Below, piece by piece: positions 1-6,652 of a stretch of 21,048 nucleotides of DNA. The stretch's first letter is position 1. Each line of letters begins with the position of its first letter. The translations under genes and the position numbers were made by a program. The notes under the pieces were generated by a model. It ran no database searches. It was not told the DNA's origin and saw only the letters and a list, made by a program, of their open reading frames with translations. Origin of the DNA: Alectryocaccomicrobium faecavium. GTDB lineage: Bacteria; Bacillota; Clostridia; Christensenellales; Aristaeellaceae. The stretch covers positions 1 to 21,048 of the forward strand of contig DVOT01000084.1 of assembly GCA_018713425.1 (NCBI GenBank). Direction: 5' to 3'.

Positions 1-51
1 TGTACGTCATTTCTGGCATTTTTTGCAGAGCAAACGCTTGCGAAAAGGTGA

Positions 52-271
52 AGGCCCGAAGGGCTGAAGGCGCGAGGACACGCCCAAAGGGCGTCCGCAG
101 CGCCGGAACACCGCGCAAGCGAAGCGCAGGGCGGTGCGAAACGTAAAAATGCATTCCCGCCCCGAACGCTGGCCGTCGGAGGCCCGAAGGGCTGAAGTGG
201 CGAGCACACGGAGCGAAGCGCAGTGCACAGCCACGGAACACCGCGCCGCCGTAAGGCGAGAGCGGTGCGAA
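52..271. repeat. Two tandem copies of a multi-hairpin repeat
   Basis: Two copies of a unit of about 90 bp lie at 52-140 and 180-271. Three blocks are identical between copies: an 18-mer (52-69 and 180-197), the 13-mer CGGAACACCGCGC (104-116 and 234-246) and GCGGTGCGAA (131-140 and 262-271). Each unit can fold into three hairpins. The first is GCCC-GAA-GGGC. The second is GGCGC/GCGCC in copy 1 but GTGGC/GCCAC in copy 2. The third is CACCGC/GCGGTG, with a different inner stem in each copy. The bases between the identical blocks differ, yet pairing is kept, which suggests that structure is selected. No coding signal is seen here. It could be an RNA leader, an RNA gene or a palindromic repeat element; the sequence alone does not say which. 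Confidence 0.75.
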
Positions 272-290
272 GACAAGCGGGCGGGCAGAC

Positions 291-319
291 TCGTTGGCAA
301 ACCAGAGGTTTGTCAACGA
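291..319 (+). promoter_or_regulatory. Strong hairpin directly upstream of the epimerase RBS
   Basis: The arms 291-303 (TCGTTGGCAAACC) and 307-319 (GGTTTGTCAACGA) pair over 13 positions with a single G-T wobble around an AGA loop. No T-run follows, so it does not look like an intrinsic terminator. The ribosome binding site AGGAAAGGAAGG begins three bases after it (322-333). It could stabilise the 5' end of the mRNA or influence translation of the epimerase. No promoter could be identified in 1-290. Confidence 0.6.
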
Positions 320-340
320 TCAGGAAAGGAAGGGACTTTT

Positions 341-1429
341 ATGCGGACGCCAAACGTGGACTTTTGCGCGAAGCCCATTCTCATTACGGGGGCCGCGGGT
401 TTTATTGGCAGCTTTTTGGCGATGGAACTTTTAAGAAGCGTTGACAACGTGCGGATTGTGGGCGTGGACAGCATGAATGATTATTACGATGTGGCGCTCA
501 AGGAACACCGCTTGCGGCAGATTGAAGCGCTTGCGGCGCAAAAGCCCGGTAGCCGCTGGGAATTCGTGCGGGGCAACATTGCGGATGCGGCGCTGCTCGA
601 GGCGCTCTTTGCACGGCATGGCTTTGGCATCGTCGTCAACTTGGCGGCGCAGGCGGGTGTGCGCTATTCGATCACCAACCCGGATGCGTATGTGGAAAGC
701 AATTTGGTGGGGTTTTATCGCATCCTGGAAGCGTGCCGCCAGCATCCGGTGGAACACTTGGTGTACGCCTCTTCCTCTTCGGTGTATGGCGCCAACGCCA
801 AGGTGCCCTACAGCACGGACGACAAAGTGGATCAGCCCGTGAGCCTGTACGCGGCCACCAAGAAGAGCAACGAATTGATGGCGCATGCCTATGCCAAGCT
901 GTATAACATTCCCAGCACGGGCCTGCGCTTTTTCACGGTGTACGGCCCGGCGGGGCGGCCGGATATGGCGTATTTTGGCTTCACCAATCAGCTTTTGCGG
1001 GGTGAAACCATTCAAATTTTCAATTATGGCCATTGCAAGCGCGATTTTACGTATATCGACGATATTGTAGAAGGCGTGAAGCGCGTGATGGCCTGCGCGC
1101 CGGAGAAACAAACGGGGGAGGATGGCTTGCCCATACCGCCCTACCGTCTGTACAACATCGGGAACAGCCATCCGGAAAACCTAAAGGATTTTGTGGAGAC
1201 TTTGCAGCAGGAATTGATGCGCGCAGGCGTGTTGCCGGAGGACTACGATTTTGCCGCGCATATGCGGTTGGCGCCCATGCAGCCGGGCGATGTGCCGGTG
1301 ACATATGCGGATACCAGCGCGCTGGAGCGCGATTTTGGTTTCCGGCCCGCCACCAGCTTGCGTGAGGGATTGCGCCGGTTTGCGCGCTGGTACAAGGAGT
1401 TTTACCGGGTGGGGGAGGGAAACCAATGA
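341..1429 (+). CDS. UDP-glucuronate 4-epimerase (NAD-dependent epimerase/dehydratase)
   Basis: This 362-residue extended short-chain dehydrogenase most likely interconverts UDP-glucuronate and UDP-galacturonate in the cytoplasm, supplying a precursor for capsule or other surface polysaccharide. Near the N-terminus is the NAD-binding glycine motif GAAGFIGS. Mid-protein are the SSSSVYG motif and the catalytic YAATKK (Tyr-x3-Lys), and the substrate-region motif RFFTVYGPAGRPDMA matches the CapI/LpsL-type glucuronate epimerases. The reading frame is open back to 134, but the ATG at 341 is chosen because a purine-rich ribosome binding site (322-333) precedes it and family similarity begins there; the upstream codons lie in the hairpin repeats. 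It overlaps the next gene, a UDP-glucose dehydrogenase, by 4 bp (ATGA), so the product of that gene is the likely substrate. Related family members act on UDP-glucose or dTDP sugars, so the exact sugar is inferred from similarity and context. Confidence 0.88.
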   Translation: MRTPNVDFCAKPILITGAAGFIGSFLAMELLRSVDNVRIVGVDSMNDYYDVALKEHRLRQIEALAAQKPGSRWEFVRGNIADAALLEALFARHGFGIVVNLAAQAGVRYSITNPDAYVESNLVGFYRILEACRQHPVEHLVYASSSSVYGANAKVPYSTDDKVDQPVSLYAATKKSNELMAHAYAKLYNIPSTGLRFFTVYGPAGRPDMAYFGFTNQLLRGETIQIFNYGHCKRDFTYIDDIVEGVKRVMACAPEKQTGEDGLPIPPYRLYNIGNSHPENLKDFVETLQQELMRAGVLPEDYDFAAHMRLAPMQPGDVPVTYADTSALERDFGFRPATSLREGLRRFARWYKEFYRVGEGNQ

Positions 1430-2658
1430 AAATTGCCGTCGCCGGAATGGGCTATGTCGGCCTCTCTCTTGCGGTACTGCTTGCGCAGCACTGCGATGTG
1501 GTGGCCGTGGATGTTCTGCCGGAAAAAGTGGAAAAAATCAACGCGGGCCGTTCGCCCATCCAGGATCGGGAAATCGAGGAACTGCTCGCCTCCGGCAAGC
1601 TGCGTTTGCGCGCTACGTTGGATGCGCGCGCAGCTTATCGCGCGGCGGATTCTGTGGTGATCGCCGCGCCTACGAATTATGATCCGCAGAGAAACTATTT
1701 TGATACTTCAGCCGTGGAGAACGTGATTGGCCTGGCCATGGAGGCGAACCCAGAGGCCATGCTGGTGATCAAATCCACGGTTCCCGTGGGATTTTCCCAG
1801 CACATCCGCGCGCAGATGGGCGTGCGCAATTTGTTGTTCAGCCCGGAATTTTTGCGCGAGAGCCGCGCGCTGTACGACAATTTGTATCCCAGCCGGATCA
1901 TTGTGGGCACGGACATGGAGGATGCGCGCCTCGTGGAGAAAGCGCGGGAATTCGCCGGCCTTTTGCGCGAAGGCGCTCGAAAAAAAGAAGTGGATACCTT
2001 GATTATGGGGTACACCGAAGCCGAAGCGGTAAAGCTGTTTGCCAACACCTATCTGGCGTTGCGTGTGAGCTTTTTCAATGAGCTGGATACCTATGCGGAA
2101 CTCAAGGGACTGGATGCGCGCCGCATTATCGAGGGCGTGTGCTTGGATCCGCGCATTGGCACGCATTACAACAATCCTTCCTTTGGCTATGGCGGATATT
2201 GCCTGCCCAAGGATACCAAGCAGCTTTTGGCCAATTATCGGGATGTGCCGGAAAATTTGGTTCATGCCATCGTGGAGGCCAACCGCACGCGCAAAGATTT
2301 TATTGCCGACCGCGTTTTGCACATGGCGGGGTATTACGAAGCCAGCGGCGATTACGACGCGCGGAAAGAGCGAACGGTGACCATTGGCGTATACCGGCTC
2401 ACGATGAAAACCGGCAGCGACAATTTTAGGCACAGCAGCGTGCAGGGCGTGATGAAACGCATCAAGGCCAAAGGCGCGCGGGTGATCGTTTATGAACCCA
2501 CGCTGGAAGATGGGGCTACGTTTTTTGGCAGCAGCGTGGTAAACGACCTGGCGCGCTTCAAGGCGGAGAGCGATTGCATCATTGCCAATCGCTTTGGCGC
2601 GGATTTGGAGGACGTGCGGGAAAAGGTGTACACCCGAGATTTGTTTGGAAGGGATTGA
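1426..2658 (+). CDS. ugd: UDP-glucose 6-dehydrogenase
   Basis: This 410-residue protein is expected to oxidise UDP-glucose to UDP-glucuronate with two NAD+. The N-terminal Rossmann motif is GMGYVGLS (residues 7-14). The central domain carries the family signature around SPEFLRES, and the catalytic cysteine is Cys259 in GYGGYCLPKD (codon 2200-2202), with the usual NNPSFGYGGY lead-in. The length fits the short bacterial UDP-glucose/GDP-mannose dehydrogenases. The start codon overlaps the stop of the upstream epimerase as ATGA, indicating translational coupling; a GGGGGAGGG run just upstream can serve as the ribosome binding site. Together the two genes provide UDP-GlcA and UDP-GalA, but no glycosyltransferase follows, so the user of these sugars lies elsewhere. 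No intrinsic terminator is evident after the stop. Specificity for UDP-glucose rather than GDP-mannose or UDP-ManNAc is supported by the epimerase partner. Confidence 0.92.
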   Translation: MKIAVAGMGYVGLSLAVLLAQHCDVVAVDVLPEKVEKINAGRSPIQDREIEELLASGKLRLRATLDARAAYRAADSVVIAAPTNYDPQRNYFDTSAVENVIGLAMEANPEAMLVIKSTVPVGFSQHIRAQMGVRNLLFSPEFLRESRALYDNLYPSRIIVGTDMEDARLVEKAREFAGLLREGARKKEVDTLIMGYTEAEAVKLFANTYLALRVSFFNELDTYAELKGLDARRIIEGVCLDPRIGTHYNNPSFGYGGYCLPKDTKQLLANYRDVPENLVHAIVEANRTRKDFIADRVLHMAGYYEASGDYDARKERTVTIGVYRLTMKTGSDNFRHSSVQGVMKRIKAKGARVIVYEPTLEDGATFFGSSVVNDLARFKAESDCIIANRFGADLEDVREKVYTRDLFGRD

Positions 2659-2688
2659 TGGGCGGATCTATTTTTTACGAATTTGGTA

Positions 2689-2717
2689 TTGATTTGGCAC
2701 AAATATTTTGCTATACT
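2689..2717 (+). promoter_or_regulatory. Sigma-A promoter for the sortase gene
   Basis: A -35 TTGATT (2689-2694) and a -10 TATACT (2712-2717) are separated by 17 bp, and the -10 is extended by TG at 2709-2710. Transcription would begin near 2724, leaving a leader of about 150 nt before the sortase start. I recognise no riboswitch class or terminator in that leader. Confidence 0.7.
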
Positions 2718-2874
2718 TTGAACCGATGTTGCACTCGCAAGGCGGACTGGGATGTTGGATGAAGGGTTGAAAGAAATTTGGCGCGAAATACTCTTGCGAT
2801 TGGAACAAAAAGGAAATAGTTGCCGTCCAAAGAGTGGTGCGGCACGCAATAAGAGAATTTTGGAGGATTTCAGG

Positions 2875-3918
2875 ATGAAATACAATCGCAACGATGCTGC
2901 AAAGAATGCAAAGGGCGAGGCGGGGAACCGTAAGCGCGCGTTGCTGCGCGTGGGAAGCGCCGTTCTGTGCGCCGCGATGGTGGGCACGATGTTTGGCGCC
3001 GCGGACAATTTGGGTTACAAGGGATTTGCCCCGGTGTATGCCGCGGCGGAAGAGGGCAGCGATTTGTTCTCGGATTTCTTCGGCACGAACAATACGGAGG
3101 AGCAGACCCAGCAGGCGGAGCAAGGCAGCCAGGCGGAACAGAATTCGCAGGGAGAGGGTTCGTTCGGTTCTTTCTTTGAATCCGGTTCCACGGCGCCCGC
3201 TGATTCCACGCAGTCGACGCCGGCCACGGCCGCTCCCGCCACTTCGCGCGAGGCCAAATACGCGGGCAATCCGCCGGCGCTGCAGCAGAAATTTATGACC
3301 AATGAATATTACTACGCCAACCCCGATTTTGTGGGCTATCTCACGTCGGGCGTATCGGTGAGCGAGCCGGTGCCCTACAGCCGCGATAACGAATATTATC
3401 TTACGCACAACTTTTTGATGGAAGAGGATGTGGCCGGCGCGGCGTTTATGGACGCGCGTTGCAGCCTGTGGCCGCGCTCCCAGCAGATTGTCATCCATGG
3501 GCACAATCAGAAGGACAAGACCATCTTTGGTTCGCTGGACGATATGCGCAAGGAAAGCAATCTAAAGGAACATCCCATTGTCGAGTTCGACACGATTTAT
3601 GAAGACGGCACGTATGTGATTTATGCCGCTTTCAACGCTTCTATGAATACGGACGATAGCTCGTATTTCAATGTGGAGCGGTACGATTTTGATACACAGG
3701 CGGATTTTGATAGCTATATCGCCGAGGTGCGCGAGCGCTCCATGTTCGATATCCCGATCGATGTAAATTACGAGGATGAACTCCTTACGCTGGTCACGTG
3801 CAGTTACTATCAGGACAATGGCCGCTTCCTGCTGTTTGCCCGCAGGCTGCGCGCAAACGAAACGGTGGAAAGCGTAAGCGCCCTGGTGCAGCAAGCTGAG
3901 CAGGTAAAGGAACACTAA
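2875..3918 (+). CDS. srtB: Class B sortase (SrtB family)
   Basis: This 347-residue membrane-anchored transpeptidase should cleave sorting signals of surface proteins and attach them to peptidoglycan. A basic N-terminus is followed by a hydrophobic segment (about residues 22-48). Then comes a low-complexity Gln/Glu/Ser/Thr/Pro linker (about 55-130), and the sortase domain fills the rest. Family catalytic residues are visible: His210 in IHGHNQKDKTIFGS, Cys309 in LVTCSYY and Arg317 in GRFLLFARR. The GHN-x-MF/IFGSL pattern is typical of class B. The ATG at 2875 is chosen for its GGAGG (2862-2866) at 8 bp spacing; the frame is open upstream to 2752 but that stretch has no family similarity. The gene has its own promoter and a strong terminator, so it is monocistronic. 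No protein with an NPQTN-like sorting signal and membrane tail is encoded next to it, so its substrate is not in this window. Confidence 0.9.
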   Translation: MKYNRNDAAKNAKGEAGNRKRALLRVGSAVLCAAMVGTMFGAADNLGYKGFAPVYAAAEEGSDLFSDFFGTNNTEEQTQQAEQGSQAEQNSQGEGSFGSFFESGSTAPADSTQSTPATAAPATSREAKYAGNPPALQQKFMTNEYYYANPDFVGYLTSGVSVSEPVPYSRDNEYYLTHNFLMEEDVAGAAFMDARCSLWPRSQQIVIHGHNQKDKTIFGSLDDMRKESNLKEHPIVEFDTIYEDGTYVIYAAFNASMNTDDSSYFNVERYDFDTQADFDSYIAEVRERSMFDIPIDVNYEDELLTLVTCSYYQDNGRFLLFARRLRANETVESVSALVQQAEQVKEH

Positions 3919-3952
3919 ACGCGCCTTTGGGGTGGAGATTTCGTTGATAGCG

Positions 3953-3993
3953 CATGCCGGATCGCTTTTGTGGCGGTCTGGCATGTTTTTTTT
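3953..3993 (+). terminator. Intrinsic terminator after sortase gene
   Basis: The arms 3953-3965 (CATGCCGGATCGC) and 3973-3985 (GCGGTCTGGCATG) form a 13-bp stem with two G-T wobbles and a 7-nt loop, followed by eight T at 3986-3993. It lies 34 bp after the sortase stop. Confidence 0.92.
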
Positions 3994-3996
3994 GCG

Positions 3997-4028
3997 GTTG
4001 AATTCAACCAATGGTTGCTTGCAAACAT
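3997..4028. promoter_or_regulatory. Two inverted repeats, candidate operator of the XRE regulator
   Basis: A perfect 14-bp palindrome, GGTTGAATTCAACC (3997-4010), is followed at once by an imperfect 18-bp inverted repeat, ATGGTTGCTTGCAAACAT (4011-4028), which overlaps the -35 element of the next gene. XRE-family repressors often bind palindromes at their own promoters, so autoregulation is plausible. This is an inference from position and symmetry. Confidence 0.5.
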
Positions 4029-4047
4029 AAGTTGAATATGGTATACT
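4019..4047 (+). promoter_or_regulatory. Sigma-A promoter for the XRE repeat protein
   Basis: A -35 TTGCAA (4019-4024) and a -10 TATACT (4042-4047) are spaced by 17 bp, with an extended TG at 4039-4040. The predicted start near 4054 leaves a leader of about 28 nt, so there is no room for leader regulation. The -35 sits inside the inverted repeat 4011-4028. Confidence 0.72.
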
Positions 4048-4081
4048 GTACCCATCCAAATGGGATAAGGAGATGAATTTT

Positions 4082-5758
4082 ATGATAGACAATCGCACGG
4101 TGGGCCGGTGCATCGCCCGGCTGCGCGTGGCCAAGGGGATGACACAGCAGGGTTTGGCGGCGGCGCTGAATGTTTCGCACCAGGCGGTATCCAAGTGGGA
4201 AACGGGCGCGGCTTTGCCGGATATGCAGACGTTCTATTCCATGAGCAAGCTTTTTGGCGTGACCATGGAACAGATTTTGACGGGCGAAGCCGGGGAGGAA
4301 GATCGACCATCCATCCGCAAGCGGATTTTGGATGCGTTTGGCGGCCGGAACGCGCCCGCACAGGGAAATGCTTTTGAGGAAGCAGAACCTGTCCAACCGG
4401 TGGAGCCGCAGGCCGAGGAGCAGGACGCGGAGGCCGCAGAGGCAGAAGAAATGGAACCTGCGATGGATGCGCAGGAGGAGACGGAGCAAGCGGCGCAGGA
4501 AGAAGAGCAATCCGCCGGGCAGGCGAATTCCTCCGCGCAAAATGGGGAGGAGAGCGTTGGCACGCGCGTGGCGCGCGCGCTGGAAGGATTGGGGCCGATG
4601 ATTGACGAAGCCATGAACGCGGCTTCGGACGCGCTAGAAAACGCCGGCAAGGCAGTGGCGCATGTTGTGCGGCGCGGCAAGCCCACGGAAGATGTGAACT
4701 TCGCGCGGCTTAAGAAACTCGCGCCCTTTATGAGCAAGGGCGCGCTGGATCAGCTCGTGCGCCAGTGGTGCACGAAAGAGCGGGTGGATTGGGACGCCGT
4801 TTGCGCGCTGGCGCCATTCTTGGGACGAGAAACGCTGGACGCGTTGTGCGATATGTGCCTGGCGGGGCATGTGGATTATGCGGTGGTGCAAAAACTCGCG
4901 CCGTTTTTGGGCAAAGACTCGCTGGAAAAGCTGATTCAAAAGGCGGATGGCCAGGTGGATTGGGACATGGTGCAAAAACTCGCGCCGTTTCTCGATCGCA
5001 AAACCGTGGATCGCCTGGTGCTGCAGCTGAGCTTTGGGGAGAAACAGGAGCCTGCGCCGTCTTCTCCTGCCGGGGAGAAACGGGAGTCTGCGCCGCCTTC
5101 TCCCGCTGGGGAGAAAAAGGCTGGGGGCGGCAAACGGGCGGTGATGCGTGGCGTCTTGCGCAAAGCGCTGGAAGAAGGAAACGATTCCTGGGCCGCGGAG
5201 CATATGGACATGATGGCGGGCCTGTTGGCCGAAACGACGGGCGAGGAGCGAGAGCGCCTTTTGGAGGCGATTGCGCGCAGCGATGTTTTGCTCGCCGAAT
5301 GGGATTTTGAGGAGATTCCCGGGGAAATCGCTCTCTCCCTGTGGGAAAAGGCGCTGGACGCGGGCAAAATTTCCCAGATAGACGTTTCCGCGCTGCTGGA
5401 AGCCCTGTCGCCGGAGGAAACGCGCCATGCCATGCGTGCGGCGTTTGACCGCGGCCTGGGGCGGCAGATTGCCCCATGCGAATGGGCGGAATATATGGAC
5501 GCGGCGGGCGTCGCGGATATGGCCAACCGGATGCTCGATTGCGGCATGGCGGACGGACTGGAAGACATCGTCGAATCCCTGCAGGGCGATGATCTGGCAA
5601 AACTCGCCCTGCGCCTGGCGGAGCAAGGGAATTGGACAGTGCTGGATGGCTTTTATGAATATCTGGATGAGACCACGCTGACCGCGCTGGCAGAGCAGGC
5701 TGCCGCGCAATCGCAGTGGGGCGCCATCGACGCCATTGGGGAATATCTGGGAGATTGA
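4082..5758 (+). CDS. XRE-family HTH protein with tandem helical repeats
   Basis: This protein has 558 residues. Residues 1-70 form a Cro/C1-type helix-turn-helix (MTQQGLAAALNVSHQAVSKWETG is the recognisable core), so DNA binding is likely. An acidic Glu/Ala/Gln-rich linker follows (about 75-150). Four repeats of 28-30 residues then start at about 205, 235, 264 and 292, each of the form V-[DN]-[WYF]-x3-KLAPF-[LM]-x4-LD-x-L. After a Pro/Ser/Lys hinge built on a 12-residue duplication (about 319-345), the last 200 residues are again helical and repeat-like. The ATG at 4082 is chosen over 4073 because AAGGAG (4067-4072) lies 9 bp from it but directly abuts 4073. The repeats suggest a protein-protein interaction scaffold. 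I do not recognise a named family beyond the HTH and assign no function. The gene is monocistronic. Confidence 0.82.
   Translation: MIDNRTVGRCIARLRVAKGMTQQGLAAALNVSHQAVSKWETGAALPDMQTFYSMSKLFGVTMEQILTGEAGEEDRPSIRKRILDAFGGRNAPAQGNAFEEAEPVQPVEPQAEEQDAEAAEAEEMEPAMDAQEETEQAAQEEEQSAGQANSSAQNGEESVGTRVARALEGLGPMIDEAMNAASDALENAGKAVAHVVRRGKPTEDVNFARLKKLAPFMSKGALDQLVRQWCTKERVDWDAVCALAPFLGRETLDALCDMCLAGHVDYAVVQKLAPFLGKDSLEKLIQKADGQVDWDMVQKLAPFLDRKTVDRLVLQLSFGEKQEPAPSSPAGEKRESAPPSPAGEKKAGGGKRAVMRGVLRKALEEGNDSWAAEHMDMMAGLLAETTGEERERLLEAIARSDVLLAEWDFEEIPGEIALSLWEKALDAGKISQIDVSALLEALSPEETRHAMRAAFDRGLGRQIAPCEWAEYMDAAGVADMANRMLDCGMADGLEDIVESLQGDDLAKLALRLAEQGNWTVLDGFYEYLDETTLTALAEQAAAQSQWGAIDAIGEYLGD
5036..5116 (+). 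repeat. 36-bp tandem repeat in the hinge of the XRE protein
   Basis: Units 5036-5071 and 5072-5107 differ at only a few positions, and a third partial unit (GGGGAGAAA) starts at 5108. They encode GEKQEPAPSSPA and GEKRESAPPSPA, then GEKK, a flexible hinge between two helical-repeat blocks. The in-frame 36-bp length would allow copy-number change without a frameshift. Confidence 0.8.
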
Positions 5759-5763
5759 AAAAC

Positions 5764-5801
5764 TTTTGGGGCTGCCTCTTTGAATGAGGCAGCCCCAAAA
5801 A
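5764..5801 (-). terminator. Intrinsic terminator of the pxp operon, between convergent genes
   Basis: GGGGCTGCCTC (5768-5778) and GAGGCAGCCCC (5786-5796) form a perfect 11-bp stem with a 7-nt loop, extended by a T4/A4 pairing. Read on the minus strand, the hairpin is followed by GTTTTTC, so it ends the minus-strand operon that stops at 5819. On the + strand there is no T-run after the stem, so termination of the XRE gene here would be weaker. Confidence 0.8.
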
Positions 5802-5818
5802 TCATGGAAAAATCGCGA

Positions 5819-6637
5819 TTACTGCGCCCGGGAAAGCGCCTCGAGGATTTCGCGCGTGGTGGCGATGTCGTGGCCGTCTTCCGTGGGCTGGCATTGGCAG
5901 GTGACGCCATCCACGCTGCCCAGCGCCACCGTGCGCTGGAGAAACGCGTATACTTCCGCAAAGGACGGCAGCAAATCCCGCCCGCTCAATTGCCCCAGGC
6001 AGGCGGCAAGGCCATATCCGCCCCAGTTGGATACCGTGGCGATCACGAGATGATCTGCGCCCACGCGGCAGGGAACCAGGTCGAGCGTAGCGGAAATGGC
6101 CGCCGCCAGATTGCCCATGCCAATTTCGTTGCCGCCATCGCCCACGCCAATGGTGAGCATGCGCCCCTGCGCGCGGGCGAACATCTGATCCACTGGCGCG
6201 GTATGCGCCCGTATGCTGACGCCGGACATATTCTGGTAGTCGCCTTCCGCATTGATGCCGCAACGTTCCAGCGCTAGAAACAGCACAGGGCGGTACTGGT
6301 CCAGCAGGGATTCGCACAGCGCTTCGTCCGCGTCCAGCGGCAGGTAGAGCACGGGGAAGCCTTCGGGTTCGAAATAGCCCTGGCAAAGGGCATCCGTGAC
6401 GATGATCGGGGTATAGCCCAGCAAGCGCAGCGCCCGCGCGATGGCCCAGGTGCCCGCGGGCCCATCCGTTTCCGCAAAGCCCTTCACGCAAAAACCGGTG
6501 GTCAAGAACACATTTCCTTGGGGACAGGCGAAAATGGCCCTGGCCGCGGCGTGGCAAAAATCCGCAGCCAGCAGGGGGCGCAGCCGGTCCATGCCGCGGC
6601 GCGAATGCCGCAGGATGATGTCTTCAACGCTCTCCAT
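5819..6637 (-). CDS. DUF4392 protein, D-glutamate cyclase C-terminal-like
   Basis: This 272-residue cytoplasmic protein matches the DUF4392 family, which forms the C-terminal half of vertebrate D-glutamate cyclase (DGLUCY), the enzyme that makes 5-oxo-D-proline from D-glutamate. Visible family blocks are FAETDGPAGTWA (54-65), RCGINAEGDYQNMSG (125-139) and the glycine-rich IGVGDGGNEIGMGN (163-176). The start at 6637 has GGAGG about 9 bp upstream, 18 bp after the pxpA stop. It is the last gene of a five-gene operon with the three 5-oxoprolinase subunits and a DUF1445 (YcsI) protein, the other half of the vertebrate enzyme. Context and family both point to 5-oxoproline metabolism; enzymatic activity of the separate bacterial protein is inferred, not shown by the sequence. 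Confidence 0.8.
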   Translation of the reverse strand: MESVEDIILRHSRRGMDRLRPLLAADFCHAAARAIFACPQGNVFLTTGFCVKGFAETDGPAGTWAIARALRLLGYTPIIVTDALCQGYFEPEGFPVLYLPLDADEALCESLLDQYRPVLFLALERCGINAEGDYQNMSGVSIRAHTAPVDQMFARAQGRMLTIGVGDGGNEIGMGNLAAAISATLDLVPCRVGADHLVIATVSNWGGYGLAACLGQLSGRDLLPSFAEVYAFLQRTVALGSVDGVTCQCQPTEDGHDIATTREILEALSRAQ

Positions 6638-6652
6638 ACGCGTTTCCTCCGC

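Noticed and set aside
52..271. CRISPR-like repeat array
   Set aside because: There are only two copies, the unit is about 90 bp and internally palindromic, the spacing is about 40 bp, and no cas gene is present.
134..340. N-terminal extension of the epimerase reading frame
   Set aside because: It runs through the hairpin repeats, has no family similarity and no ribosome binding site, while 341 has a good one.
2694..2717. TTGGCA as -35 of the sortase promoter
   Set aside because: It lies only 12 bp from the TATACT; TTGATT at 2689 gives the proper 17 bp.
2718..2874. Riboswitch in the sortase leader
   Set aside because: The leader of about 150 nt has no conserved riboswitch core that I recognise and no terminator before the start codon.
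4634..5798. Two minus-strand open frames of about 356 codons
   Set aside because: They are antisense to the XRE repeat protein, are Pro/Arg-rich, and lack ribosome binding sites and family features.
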